From positions 317,257 through 381,256 of the forward strand of contig NZ_JAPPVJ010000005.1 in assembly GCF_026711005.1 (NCBI RefSeq): a stretch of 64,000 nucleotides of DNA. Reading direction: 5' to 3'. Below the pieces are notes generated by a model. It saw only the letters and a list, made by a program, of their open reading frames with translations, was not told where the DNA came from and did not search any database. Each line of letters begins with the position of its first letter. Position 1 is the stretch's first letter. Source of the stretch: Sphingobacterium sp. UT-1RO-CII-1. Its GTDB lineage: Bacteria; Bacteroidota; Bacteroidia; Sphingobacteriales; Sphingobacteriaceae. The translations under genes were made by a program, and so were the position numbers. Of the stretch, positions 18,862 through 27,640 are shown in pieces.

Positions 18862-19509
18862 CTAAAGCTCCAAAATATCGGCACCCAAAATAGCGTAACA
18901 TCGATGACGATCGTTTTTACGTATAATATGCAAACCGGTCCATCGACCGAAGGCTGGCAGAGTTAGTATATTACGTTCCAAGATAAAGGCTGGCAATCGG
19001 AAGCGCTGCCTGCCAGCTGTATGAAACTCGACTCCAGGATGAACATGCCCAACAATATTTAAAATATTCTTAGGAAGATTAATTATAGGCTCATGAGATA
19101 GTATGATATGACGGTCAAGAGAAAAAGATGAACAACTGCGTAAACAAGTAGCCCGAATGATATCTTCTGAAATTAAGTCATGGTTGCCTTTTGTAAGCAC
19201 AAATTCGATCTGCCGAAAATGATCCAAATATTCTATAAATTTATCCCATTCATAATTCCAGGAAGAGTGAAAAAGATCACCCAAAAAAACAACTCTTTTT
19301 ATATTTAACTTTTCGATAAGAGTGCCCAATCTTTCAAACTCTTCGAGGAGTTGCATTTCAGGCACAAACACGCCGTGCTGTCTAAAGTGCCCCAACTTTC
19401 CTAAATGCCAATCAGCCAATAATAGGGTATGATATTGCGGAATATATAACACCCGCTGTGGCATCATAAGCAACTCTACGTCTTCCCAAATTAACAACTT
19501 AGCTTTCAC
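18862..19509 (-). CDS. pdeM: Ligase-associated DNA damage response endonuclease PdeM
   Basis: A calcineurin-like metallophosphoesterase of 215 residues when started at the GTG at 19509. All metal-binding blocks are present in order: LLLADWHLGK, VVFLGDLFHS, VLTKGNHD, LSHEPI and GHVHPGV. PdeM is the fourth gene of a conserved operon with a Lhr-type helicase, an ATP-dependent ligase and a beta-lactamase-fold exonuclease. The GTG overlaps the helicase stop by one base (TAGTG), which argues for translational coupling and for this start over a longer in-frame start inside the helicase gene. It is the last gene of the operon. Confidence 0.88.
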   Translation of the reverse strand: MKAKLLIWEDVELLMMPQRVLYIPQYHTLLLADWHLGKLGHFRQHGVFVPEMQLLEEFERLGTLIEKLNIKRVVFLGDLFHSSWNYEWDKFIEYLDHFRQIEFVLTKGNHDLISEDIIRATCLRSCSSFSLDRHIILSHEPIINLPKNILNIVGHVHPGVEFHTAGRQRFRLPAFILERNILTLPAFGRWTGLHIIRKNDRHRCYAILGADILEL

Positions 19510-21953
19510 TATATCTTTTCTTGTAATTGTAACTTTAACTGTTCTAAACGGCTCTGCCAATCTTCATTGCTGTATCTCTCACGAAAAGATTCAGAGAAAA
19601 TAGGGAAAGAAAACGGGGTTAACTTGTCAGGAAATGTCAGTCGTATTGTATGTTTACTGATCCGTTCAAAAGCTCGTTGCATACGGCCTTCTTCCAATTG
19701 AAAATCAAACACTTCATCATACGCTTGCCGCAACAATAGGTTGTGCGGATCATAATCTTCAAAAACAGAGAAGAACAAACCGGCATTTGCTTGCAAATGC
19801 TTACTTTTCATCTGCTTACCGGGATACCCCTGGAATACTAATCCAGCTATTCCAGCTATATCTCGGAAACGACGTCTTGCCATTTCTCTCACATTGATTC
19901 CTTTAGTAATATCTTGATGTAGGAATTCTACAGAAAGTAGAGCCTTTAACAATTCTAAATTAATAGAAATAGGATTGGCAGACAAAAGCTCAAAGCCATA
20001 TTCATTACTTGCAATACTAAAAGTGATAGGCTGTATCTTACTAAAACGATAGGCTAAAACTTGGGCAACTCCTTCGTGTACAAGCTTACCCTCAAAAGGA
20101 TATACAAATAAATGATAACCATAGCGAGTGTGAATATACTCGACAAGCAATTCATTCTCTTTAGGTAACGCCGAACGGATAGCTTGTTCTTTAAACAAAG
20201 GCATTAAAAAATGAAGCTCTTCACTTTTCCCACTCTTTTTATGTATAGAGCTAAAACTATGACGAATAGCAACACCTAAATCAGGAGAAATAGAAAATCG
20301 ACCTCCCATCCACGATGGAACCACACCGGCTTTTCTGTTCGTAGGCCTAACGATTGCTTCCAAATTTCGAACCTGTACCAACTCTAACTGTCTGCCCGCA
20401 AACCAAAATACATCACCAGCTTTAAGCCTAGAAATAAAGTATTCTTCTATACTACCTAAATATTTGCCAGACCTAAATTTTACCCGCATCATAACATCTG
20501 ATACAATTGCTCCTATGCTTAACCGGTGTCGCATAGCTAACTTACGGCTGATAACTTTATATATACCGTCCTCAGAAACTAAACGATGAAAATCATCATA
20601 AGCACTCAAAGATTTCCCACCATGAGTTAATAAGGCTATACAATTTTCAAATTCTTCTCTATTAACACTCGAAAAACAATGCGTTTTTTTTATCTCTGAA
20701 AAAACCTTATCTGCATCAAACCCATCACCGACAGCAAGCGTCGTAAGGTACTGAAGCAAGACATCAAAACTACGTATATAAGGTATACGTTGCTCTACGA
20801 TACCTTTAGAAATAGCATACTTAAGAGAATCCCCCTCAATGATTTCTAAGGAGTTTGTAGGGACATAATAAATATAGGAGGTTGCATAAGGGCTATGCCC
20901 CGATCTCCCAGCCCGTTGCATAAATCGGGCTATTCCTTTAGGCGCCCCAATTTGTATAACACAATCAACTGGCCTAAAATCTACTCCCAGATCCAAACTA
21001 CTGGTACATACTACCGCTTTTAGCCTTCCTTCATGCAAAGCCTGCTCCACCCAAACTCTGACTTCATCGCTCAAAGAACCGTGATGAATTGCTAGAATAC
21101 CAGCAAAATCAGGGTATTGCGAAATAATATGCTGATACCAAATTTCGGCTTGAGAACGTGTATTTGTAAAGATTAATGTTGTATTAAAGCGATTGACAAT
21201 ATCGATGACTTTATCTAGAAGCTTAATACCAAGATGGCCCGCCCATGGAAACTTTTCAAGGCTGTCAGGTAAAACTGTCTCGGCAGAAAGCTTCTTTTCA
21301 ATATGCGCCCGAATCAAGGCGCCGCCCGACTCTTCGCCCAGAAGAATATGCCGAGCTTGCTCTAAATTACCAATTGTTGCAGAAACTCCCCAAATTTTGA
21401 GGTTCGGATTCAATACCTTTAAACGGCTTAAGGCAAGCTCTACCAACACACCCCTCTTGCTACCTAACAATTCGTGCCATTCGTCCACAACAACAAATTC
21501 TACGTGCTTGAAATAATCATGTCCACCCTTAGATGCTAATATAAGATGTATACTCTCAGGGGTAGTAATAAGTGCGCAAGGTGATGACTTGCGTTGTTTC
21601 TGACGCCGAGCAGTTGAGGTATCCCCCGTACGCAACTCAACTGTATAATCCAAGTCCATTTCCTCACTTACTAAAGAAGTGACTCGATGTATTTCTTTAG
21701 ACAATGCACGTAAAGGCGTAATCCAGAGCGCATGAACTTTTGGGCTTTTTAATTTTTTTCTCGTTGCCAAGTAACGTTCATTTTCATAATAATGTTGTAC
21801 TATTCCAAACCATATAGCAAAAGTTTTCCCGAAGCCAGTAGGCGCATTTAAAAGACCTGAGTGCTCTTTTGACATTGCCTGCCAAGTATCTTCCTGAAAC
21901 CGATGGGGTTGCCATCCCTGATTAAAAAACCATGCTTCAGCTATCCTATTCAT
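19509..21953 (-). CDS. Ligase-associated DNA damage response DEXH box helicase (Lhr-like)
   Basis: An 814-residue superfamily 2 helicase with the Lhr core. The Walker A motif is NAPTGFGKTFAIWFG near residue 36, motif II is DEWH (VVVDEWHELLGSK), motif III SATIGN, and motif VI is QRAGRSGH. The C-terminal winged-helix and beta-rich regions follow. Its family unwinds DNA or DNA-RNA with 3'-5' polarity. The start overlaps the ligase stop by four bases (ATGA) and the end overlaps pdeM by one base, giving a tightly coupled repair operon. Confidence 0.93.
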   Translation of the reverse strand: MNRIAEAWFFNQGWQPHRFQEDTWQAMSKEHSGLLNAPTGFGKTFAIWFGIVQHYYENERYLATRKKLKSPKVHALWITPLRALSKEIHRVTSLVSEEMDLDYTVELRTGDTSTARRQKQRKSSPCALITTPESIHLILASKGGHDYFKHVEFVVVDEWHELLGSKRGVLVELALSRLKVLNPNLKIWGVSATIGNLEQARHILLGEESGGALIRAHIEKKLSAETVLPDSLEKFPWAGHLGIKLLDKVIDIVNRFNTTLIFTNTRSQAEIWYQHIISQYPDFAGILAIHHGSLSDEVRVWVEQALHEGRLKAVVCTSSLDLGVDFRPVDCVIQIGAPKGIARFMQRAGRSGHSPYATSYIYYVPTNSLEIIEGDSLKYAISKGIVEQRIPYIRSFDVLLQYLTTLAVGDGFDADKVFSEIKKTHCFSSVNREEFENCIALLTHGGKSLSAYDDFHRLVSEDGIYKVISRKLAMRHRLSIGAIVSDVMMRVKFRSGKYLGSIEEYFISRLKAGDVFWFAGRQLELVQVRNLEAIVRPTNRKAGVVPSWMGGRFSISPDLGVAIRHSFSSIHKKSGKSEELHFLMPLFKEQAIRSALPKENELLVEYIHTRYGYHLFVYPFEGKLVHEGVAQVLAYRFSKIQPITFSIASNEYGFELLSANPISINLELLKALLSVEFLHQDITKGINVREMARRRFRDIAGIAGLVFQGYPGKQMKSKHLQANAGLFFSVFEDYDPHNLLLRQAYDEVFDFQLEEGRMQRAFERISKHTIRLTFPDKLTPFSFPIFSESFRERYSNEDWQSRLEQLKLQLQEKI

Positions 21954-23539
21954 TTAAATGATTCAATTAACGTCAACAAATCTTGCTTATGATTGGCCTC
22001 TGCTGCTAGCTTATCTTTTCGCCAGCGCACTATTCGAGGAAAACGAAGAGCTACGCCCGACTTATGCCTAGTACTTAAACCAATACCTTCAAAAGCCAAT
22101 TCAAATACCAGTTCAGGTTTCACACTTCGTACAGGCCCAAACTTTTCTTTAGTGTTTCTTTTAACCCAACGATCAACTTCTAATATCTCTTTATCCGTCA
22201 GTCCTGAGTAAGCTTTTGCAAAAGGAACCAGCTGTTCCCCGTCCCAAACCGCAAAAGTATAATCTGTAAAAAGGTTTGCCCGACGCCCATGTCCTGCTTG
22301 CGCATATATCAAAACGCCATCAACGGTCATCGGATCTGTCTTCCATTTCCACCAGCTTCCTCGCTTACGGCCCACCTCGTAAATGCTGTCTTTACGTTTT
22401 AACATCAATCCTTCAGCCCCATATTGACGTGCCGTTTGTCTAAATGATTCGGCACTCTCCCAATTGGGAAACTCTAAATTTTCTGACAAAAGGAGAATAT
22501 TACCGACAGGATAACGGGCCAATGTATCTGCTAATAAAGCACGTCGTTCTGCTAATGGCCAAGAACGAATATCCTGACTTTGCCATTCTAACACATCGTA
22601 ACAGACCATAACAAGCGGGACTTCCTCTAAATTGCGCTTACTCAATTTTTTCCGACCAATACGTGTTTGCATAAGCTGGAATTCCAATGGAGAACCGTTT
22701 TTCCACGGCAATATCTCACCATCCAACACCGTACCATCTGGCAAAAGAGTATGCAATTGTTGAAATTCGACAAATTTATCGGTCATCAGATCTTCACCGC
22801 GGCTCCACACAAATACCTCATTTTTTCTCACTATGATTTGCCCGCGTATGCCGTCTAATTTCGGTTCTATCAACCAATCATCTATAGCAGCAGTTTTGAA
22901 AAAATCAGAATCTACAGGATAAGCAAGAAAAAAGGGATAAGGCATAAAGTATTTTTCAGCCAAAAGTGCCTGATGAAATAAAGATTCCATTGTTTCGGCA
23001 AAAGGATCCCACTTTCCCATCAACCGATGTTCAACCACAGCAGCCTCCATATGTAAATGCTGTCCGAGTGCCTTAATGACTAATTTTTTAGAAACACCGA
23101 CCCGAAAATTACCAGTCAATAATTTATTAAATAAAAAAAGCGCGGTACTACTGAAGGTAGACCAATATGCCTCTATCTTTTCTTTTCTTTGATCGAAGGT
23201 ATTATCCTGCATTTCAATAAGATCCTCTAAAATATTTTGTATATTAAAAGGACGGGAAGCTTGTCTTTGATCAACAATCAGCGATAGTGTTTCTGCCAAA
23301 TCGCCGACTACATAATAAGACTCTTCCAAAAGCCATAAAGGGATAGCAAGACGATCTGCTGCCCATAATCGTAAATCACTAGTCTTTACTGGGCGCTTGG
23401 GCTTATAGCCCATCAATACAGCAATGCCAAGTAGCTTTTCCTTTTCGTCAGCATATTGCAAGTATTCCACAATAGCATTAACCTTAGCCGAAGTTTTTGT
23501 CGTGCTGTCAAGGCGTTCAAAAAGTTCAACAAAAGTCAT
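21950..23539 (-). CDS. ATP-dependent DNA ligase of the DNA damage response operon
   Basis: A 529-residue ATP-dependent DNA ligase. It has an N-terminal all-helical DNA-binding domain (residues 1-200), an adenylation domain with motif I EPKLDGIRG (catalytic lysine K227), then motifs GTVLDGEILPW and EGLMLKRKDS, and an OB-fold domain with motif WWKWKTDPMTVDGVLIYA. It is not the NAD-dependent replicative LigA. It sits between exonuclease and helicase with four-base overlaps on both sides. The set is thought to repair DNA breaks or crosslinks; the exact lesion is not settled. Confidence 0.95.
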   Translation of the reverse strand: MTFVELFERLDSTTKTSAKVNAIVEYLQYADEKEKLLGIAVLMGYKPKRPVKTSDLRLWAADRLAIPLWLLEESYYVVGDLAETLSLIVDQRQASRPFNIQNILEDLIEMQDNTFDQRKEKIEAYWSTFSSTALFLFNKLLTGNFRVGVSKKLVIKALGQHLHMEAAVVEHRLMGKWDPFAETMESLFHQALLAEKYFMPYPFFLAYPVDSDFFKTAAIDDWLIEPKLDGIRGQIIVRKNEVFVWSRGEDLMTDKFVEFQQLHTLLPDGTVLDGEILPWKNGSPLEFQLMQTRIGRKKLSKRNLEEVPLVMVCYDVLEWQSQDIRSWPLAERRALLADTLARYPVGNILLLSENLEFPNWESAESFRQTARQYGAEGLMLKRKDSIYEVGRKRGSWWKWKTDPMTVDGVLIYAQAGHGRRANLFTDYTFAVWDGEQLVPFAKAYSGLTDKEILEVDRWVKRNTKEKFGPVRSVKPELVFELAFEGIGLSTRHKSGVALRFPRIVRWRKDKLAAEANHKQDLLTLIESFK

Positions 23540-24537
23540 GAGTCCTCTCCTTCCATATCAGGGCGATAAAGAGTATTAAGAACAGTAGCATGAAGCCCAT
23601 ATTGCTCATTTATCCAACGTGCAAAATTTGACTCATAGCCATGTGTTAGGTATATATGCTTGGCACCTGTTGCAATAACGGCCTTGTTCAGCTGCTGCCA
23701 GTCGCAATGATCAGATAAGACAAAACCTCTATCCATTGACCGACGCCGTCGGGAGCCACGCAATTGCATCCACCCACTGCACATTCCCTCACGGTAAGGT
23801 TTAAATTTCCGTAACCAAGGAGTGCCCGAGGCTGAAGGTGGCGCTACGATAACTGCTCCTTTCATGTTACTAAAATTCGTATCTGAACCTAAACGCATAC
23901 CCGGAAATTGATAACCGACCTCGCTCAAAGCTTCATTAACATTCGCTACGGCTCCGTGCAGAAATACTTCCCCTAAAGAGGTGTCTAGATGCGTTAAAAT
24001 ATTTTGGGCTTTTCCTAAAGAATAACCATAAAGTATCGTATTAAACCCTTCTTCAGCATTTGCCGCCCACCAACTGTTAATGTCAGCATAAACTTCAAGT
24101 GTTTTAGGGAAGTGATAAATAGGTAACCCAAAAGTACATTCTGATATAAAATGATCACAGCTAACAAGCTCAAATGGCTCGCTAAGGCCATCATTTTCTA
24201 ACTTATAATCACCGGTAAATACCCACACTTCGCCCTGATAAACAAGTCGAATCTGAGCAGACCCAATGATATGCCCCGCCGGATGAAAAGAGAGGGTTAC
24301 GCCATTGATTTCGAACTCTTCTCCATACGATACTCCTTGGGCAGACTGCTCTTCTCCAAGCCTTAACTTTAACAGCGGTACGGTGTGCTCATGACATATA
24401 TAGTGTCCCATCCCCCATCGCATATGATCGCTATGACCATGCGTAATCAGTGCAAGTTTAACAGGCCTCCAGGGATCGATATAAAAATCTCCCTGTTTGC
24501 AGTACAGCCCGTTCTCGTTAACAGTCAATAATGTCAT
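23536..24537 (-). CDS. Ligase-associated DNA damage response exonuclease (metallo-beta-lactamase fold)
   Basis: A 333-residue beta-lactamase-fold nuclease of the SNM1/Pso2-like type. The HxHxDH motif is ALITHGHSDHMRWG, the next metal ligand lies in FHPAGHIIGSAQI, and the beta-CASP-like C-terminal region has DRGFVLSDHCDW and YLTHGYE. It is the first gene of the four-gene ligase operon and its stop overlaps the ligase start by four bases. It probably trims 5' ends before ligation. Confidence 0.93.
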   Translation of the reverse strand: MTLLTVNENGLYCKQGDFYIDPWRPVKLALITHGHSDHMRWGMGHYICHEHTVPLLKLRLGEEQSAQGVSYGEEFEINGVTLSFHPAGHIIGSAQIRLVYQGEVWVFTGDYKLENDGLSEPFELVSCDHFISECTFGLPIYHFPKTLEVYADINSWWAANAEEGFNTILYGYSLGKAQNILTHLDTSLGEVFLHGAVANVNEALSEVGYQFPGMRLGSDTNFSNMKGAVIVAPPSASGTPWLRKFKPYREGMCSGWMQLRGSRRRRSMDRGFVLSDHCDWQQLNKAVIATGAKHIYLTHGYESNFARWINEQYGLHATVLNTLYRPDMEGEDS

Positions 24538-24680
24538 GCTATATCAAATTCAAAAATTCACATCGTATTCTTTTAGTATTCAACAAAAAGAAGATGATGA
24601 TTGTTTTTTGAACAGTGACACGGAGAGAGTAATAAACTCTTATAAACTGCTAGTTATTGAGTACAAAAAAGCAGAACCGA

Positions 24681-25529
24681 TTAATGGGTGTTGTTTTGGT
24701 TTTTAAAGTATTTGATCTTACTGAGAAAAACCTGGGCCATTTTCTCGCCGCGATATACTGCTTCATCTGCTTTATCACCCTTAAAAAATTCGTAAACTGT
24801 ACTTTTCCAAATGGACAGCCAAGCTTGAAAATGAGCAGCACTAATCGGCATCGTCGCATGTGGTGGAAATGGGCTGCCAAAATAGGTATGCTCTTCTAAA
24901 AGTAATGTTTGCCAAAAGGTATACATTTTCTTAAGATGCTCTTCCCAACGACCATCTAGTAGTTCATTGAAAATAGGCCCTATAAGCTCGTCCGACTGTA
25001 CTCTTTGATAAAATGTATCGACCAGAAAACTGATTTCTTCTAATGTTTTTATCTCCTTCCTAACGGGCTTGACCCAAAACGCATCATGCCACATCAATTC
25101 AGGAATGGCCTTATCATGCTCCTGTTCTACAATCTGCCATTGAAGATCAGAAGCCACAGACTGTACCAATGGGAAGAGCTTTCGCTCCTCAAAACGTACA
25201 TGATTTTCCAGACGTTCTTCAATCCGATTAATTGATTTAATGGTAAACGGCTCTTTTAAAATCAATCTTTTCAACAATCGGTGGTCAGAAATAGCTTCTT
25301 TAACATATGCATGATCTTCTCCCAAAATAGGGAACACAAACCTTTCCTCGATATCAAAATGCAACGCTAACTGATGCTCCCACATTTTAACTAAATAAGC
25401 CCCAATTCTATTAGGGTCAATTTCCAGTTCTAACCCTTGTCGTAATTTCAAACATAACAATAATGCAAAGTGATGTTCTCTACTTAAAGGCTGCAGTGCA
25501 GGATGTCGTTTTAGTGGTTTATTGACCAT
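24681..25529 (-). CDS. Hemerythrin / group III truncated haemoglobin fusion protein
   Basis: A protein of 282 residues from the ATG at 25529 (297 residues if started at the ATG at 25574). Residues about 10-150 form a hemerythrin HHE domain: SREHHFALLLCLKL, EHQLALHFDIEERFVFP, DHRLLKRLI and NHVRFEERKLFP supply the His and Glu ligands of a diiron site. Residues about 158-282 form a group III truncated haemoglobin: IGPIFNELL, WEEHLKKMYTFW, HTYFGSPFPPH and MPISAAHFQAWL. The two oxygen/NO-binding domains are one chain with no stop between them. A cytosolic role in oxygen or nitric-oxide handling is likely. The gene stands alone and is preceded by a 38-bp palindrome. Confidence 0.88.
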   Translation of the reverse strand: MVNKPLKRHPALQPLSREHHFALLLCLKLRQGLELEIDPNRIGAYLVKMWEHQLALHFDIEERFVFPILGEDHAYVKEAISDHRLLKRLILKEPFTIKSINRIEERLENHVRFEERKLFPLVQSVASDLQWQIVEQEHDKAIPELMWHDAFWVKPVRKEIKTLEEISFLVDTFYQRVQSDELIGPIFNELLDGRWEEHLKKMYTFWQTLLLEEHTYFGSPFPPHATMPISAAHFQAWLSIWKSTVYEFFKGDKADEAVYRGEKMAQVFLSKIKYFKNQNNTH

Positions 25530-25662
25530 AATATCGTGTTTTAGACCTAAATAATTTAATAGCGAAACCTGCATATTTTAAACTTTACAATGCTAGCTCC
25601 CTCCTACTTCCGACTAGGAAAGATTATGCGGTTATACAACATTTTTTATTAAAGTTATGCAT

Positions 25663-25700
25663 TTAAACAATAAAAGACAAATTTGTCTTTTATTGTTTAA
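25663..25700. repeat. Perfect 38-bp AT-rich palindrome
   Basis: Two 19-base arms (TTAAACAATAAAAGACAAA and its exact complement) meet with no spacer. It lies 134 bases upstream of the preferred start of the hemerythrin-globin gene and 13 bases downstream of a small minus-strand frame that ends at 25714. It could be a bidirectional terminator without GC core or a dimeric operator. Confidence 0.75.
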
Positions 25701-25713
25701 TAGGAGAAATTAC

Positions 25714-25893
25714 TTATCTATCATGTCCCTGCGTTTTGACAATTTTATCATACACACCAAATAATAAAAAAGGAGAAGCCCACTGTCCTACAAGTAAAGC
25801 CGTATGCTTTTTGCCCAGACACCTAAGCGCTGCAGCTCCAGCCAAAACTCCCAAAGCAGCACAAAGAAACTTATATTTAAACCCGTATTGATT
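25714..25893 (-). CDS. Small membrane protein frame without an ATG start
   Basis: An open frame of 59 codons ends at 25714 and overlaps the last 17 bases of the YetF gene. The sequence looks like a real protein: a Gly/Ala-rich hydrophobic helix (AALGVLAGAAALRCLG), the run KKHTALLVGQWASPFLL, a second hydrophobic helix and a charged tail ending in GHDR. There is no ATG; a TTG at 25854 would give 46 residues. I recall similar small sphingobacterial membrane proteins but cannot confirm it. The start is uncertain and the gene could be a remnant or translated from a non-standard start, coupled to the YetF stop. Confidence 0.4.
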   Translation of the reverse strand, partial: NQYGFKYKFLCAALGVLAGAAALRCLGKKHTALLVGQWASPFLLFGVYDKIVKTQGHDR

Positions 25894-26551
25894 TTAAAGC
25901 GAGGACCCAATCTTTTCTCCCGCAACGTGTACATGAGCCACTGTCGGAAATACACCATACCACCAGCCCACAATACATACAGGAGACAGGCTGTTGATTA
26001 TTCAAGCTATCAACAGGCTTATATTTATCTGGAAAAAGTGGTAATCCATATTTCACTTCCTCAGCAGGATAAAACAATATACTCATACTACCATCGACCT
26101 CCAGTACAGCAGTTTTCACCTGCCCTAAATGCTCTACCGATTGATTGCGCAACTCGGAGAAAAACTCCATTTGTGAAAAATCACCATCTTTCTCATGTTT
26201 AAGATCAAACATGCCCTCACGAACAACAATAAGCGGTTCGCCTTCTAGAATTTTGCGTATAAAAGCTGATTTGGACACAAGCCAACTAATTAGTTTATAA
26301 ATAGCAATAACCGAAAAAAGAACAACAATAGCGTAAATAACCGGCAATTCTTCTTGAAACATCGGGTCGCCAGCGGCAGAACCTAAGCTCAGAATAATCG
26401 CAACTTCAAATAGTGTTAATTGACGAACACCCTTTTTGCCAGAAAGACGTAAAATCAGAAGAATAAAAATGAACATAATAACAGAACGGCCAACGATTTC
26501 AATTATAAAATCCCGTTCGACACCTGCTAAAAAAATTTTATCTAACTCCAT
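25877..26551 (-). CDS. YetF/DUF421 family inner membrane protein
   Basis: A 224-residue protein with three membrane segments in the first 95 residues, then the cytosolic DUF421 (YetF) domain (FIRKILEGEPLIVVREG, QVKTAVLEVDGSMSILFYP). In B. subtilis relatives are linked to spore and stress physiology; no enzymatic function is settled. Unusually, the C-terminus adds two CxxC pairs (CMYCG and CTRCG, about residues 193-213) that look like a zinc ribbon. It opens the group of stress-type genes between 25 and 35 kb. Confidence 0.82.
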   Translation of the reverse strand: MELDKIFLAGVERDFIIEIVGRSVIMFIFILLILRLSGKKGVRQLTLFEVAIILSLGSAAGDPMFQEELPVIYAIVVLFSVIAIYKLISWLVSKSAFIRKILEGEPLIVVREGMFDLKHEKDGDFSQMEFFSELRNQSVEHLGQVKTAVLEVDGSMSILFYPAEEVKYGLPLFPDKYKPVDSLNNQQPVSCMYCGLVVWCISDSGSCTRCGRKDWVLALKSIRV

Positions 26552-26701
26552 AAACTCTAATTTTTCAGAAAATAAAATGTTGCACTATAAACGCCCCTTA
26601 GACTTAAATAACAAGAATATTTTCTAAATAGTTTTCAAAAACCTTTCCCCTCACAGATGTGTTGTAGGTAGAGAAAATAAATAAATTAAAAGGAGGATAA
26701 A

Positions 26702-27163
26702 ATGAATATTGAACACAAGGGAACAGAAACAATCAACGACTTGATTTTGATTAATAATGATCGGATAGAAGGATACACAAAAGCCTTAGAAAATTTAAGA
26801 GATGAAAATGATAATGACTTAAGATCATTGTTTCAACATTACATTCAACAAGCACGACAGTTTAACGCCGAACTCAAACCTATCGTAGCAATACAGGGCG
26901 AAGAGCCTTCAAGCGGAACAAAAATGTCGGGAAAACTACATAGACTTTGGCTAGATGTTAAAGCTACATTTACAGGTCACGATAGAAAAAGTATTTTAGC
27001 AGAATGTGAACGTAGTGAAGATGCAAGTAAAAAAGCATACGAGGATGCTCTAAATGAGGTGGTAGATTTCCCCGCAGATGTAGCTAGCATCATTCGGAGC
27101 CAAGCAGCACAACAAAAAGATGCACACAACCGTATCAGGGATATGCGGGACTCAGCCCTGTAA
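26702..27163 (+). CDS. PA2169-family four-helix-bundle protein (DUF2383)
   Basis: A 153-residue all-helical ferritin-like protein. Helix one contains TINDLILINNDRIEGYTKAL and later helices carry the conserved YIQQARQFNAELKPIV and SILAECERSEDASKKAYEDAL stretches typical of the PA2169/DUF2383 family. Such genes are often induced by general stress. A strong AGGAGG stands seven bases before the ATG (region 26691-26701), which is notable in Bacteroidota, where such sites are usually weak. It is followed by a hairpin at 27192-27226. Confidence 0.85.
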   Translation: MNIEHKGTETINDLILINNDRIEGYTKALENLRDENDNDLRSLFQHYIQQARQFNAELKPIVAIQGEEPSSGTKMSGKLHRLWLDVKATFTGHDRKSILAECERSEDASKKAYEDALNEVVDFPADVASIIRSQAAQQKDAHNRIRDMRDSAL

Positions 27164-27191
27164 CCGATGGCTAAAAAGCCTGACACTATAA

Positions 27192-27226
27192 AGCAGTGTG
27201 ATTTATGTAAAAAAGATCACACTGCT
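27192..27226 (+). terminator. Hairpin after the PA2169-family gene
   Basis: A perfect 11-bp stem (AGCAGTGTGAT and complement) with a 13-base loop lies 28 bases after the stop. There is no T-run after it, so it may terminate inefficiently or stabilise the mRNA end and allow readthrough into the gene at 27286. Confidence 0.55.
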
Positions 27227-27285
27227 AGCTGCAAATTATAACCAACCACATACATATCACAGTTATACATTAACAGACAAATATT

Positions 27286-27534
27286 ATGGCGAAAGATCAT
27301 GGAAAACAAATAAAAAATCCTGAACAATACGAAGCACTACGCGACCAAGGAATGAGCAAAGAAAAATCAGCAAGAATTGCCAACTCGCCAGGAGCTAGTA
27401 AAAGAGGTGGACAAAGTAGCAAGTTGGAAGAACGGACAAAAAAAGAACTGCTAGAACAAGCGAAGAAAATAGGTATTACTGGCAGACACAATATGAACAA
27501 AGAAGAACTGATTCAAGCTATCAGACAGCATTAA
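27286..27534 (+). CDS. DUF7218 / Rho-termination-factor-N-like small protein
   Basis: An 82-residue basic protein. The first half (KDHGKQIKNPEQYEALRDQG, KSARIANSPGASKRGGQSS) matches the DUF7218 pattern, and the second half (TKKELLEQAKKIGITGRHNMNKEELIQAIRQ) is a SAP/Rho_N-like helix-extended-loop-helix that often binds nucleic acid. It appears often near stress genes in soil bacteria. It lies 122 bases after the PA2169-type gene and ends before a terminator. Confidence 0.75.
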   Translation: MAKDHGKQIKNPEQYEALRDQGMSKEKSARIANSPGASKRGGQSSKLEERTKKELLEQAKKIGITGRHNMNKEELIQAIRQH

Positions 27535-27590
27535 CAATGCGTTAAAAATCCGATACGACTACAGATACACTCCCAATCGACCGTAACAAG

Positions 27591-27619
27591 AAAGGCTACT
27601 GCAACAACAGTAGCCTTTT
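27591..27619. terminator. Bidirectional terminator
   Basis: An 11-bp stem (AAAGGCTACTG and complement) with a 6-base loop, flanked by T-run on the plus strand and A-run on the other, lies between two convergent genes (27534 stop, 27641 stop). It can end both transcripts. Confidence 0.8.
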
Positions 27620-27640
27620 ACTTTAAAAACACATTACTTA

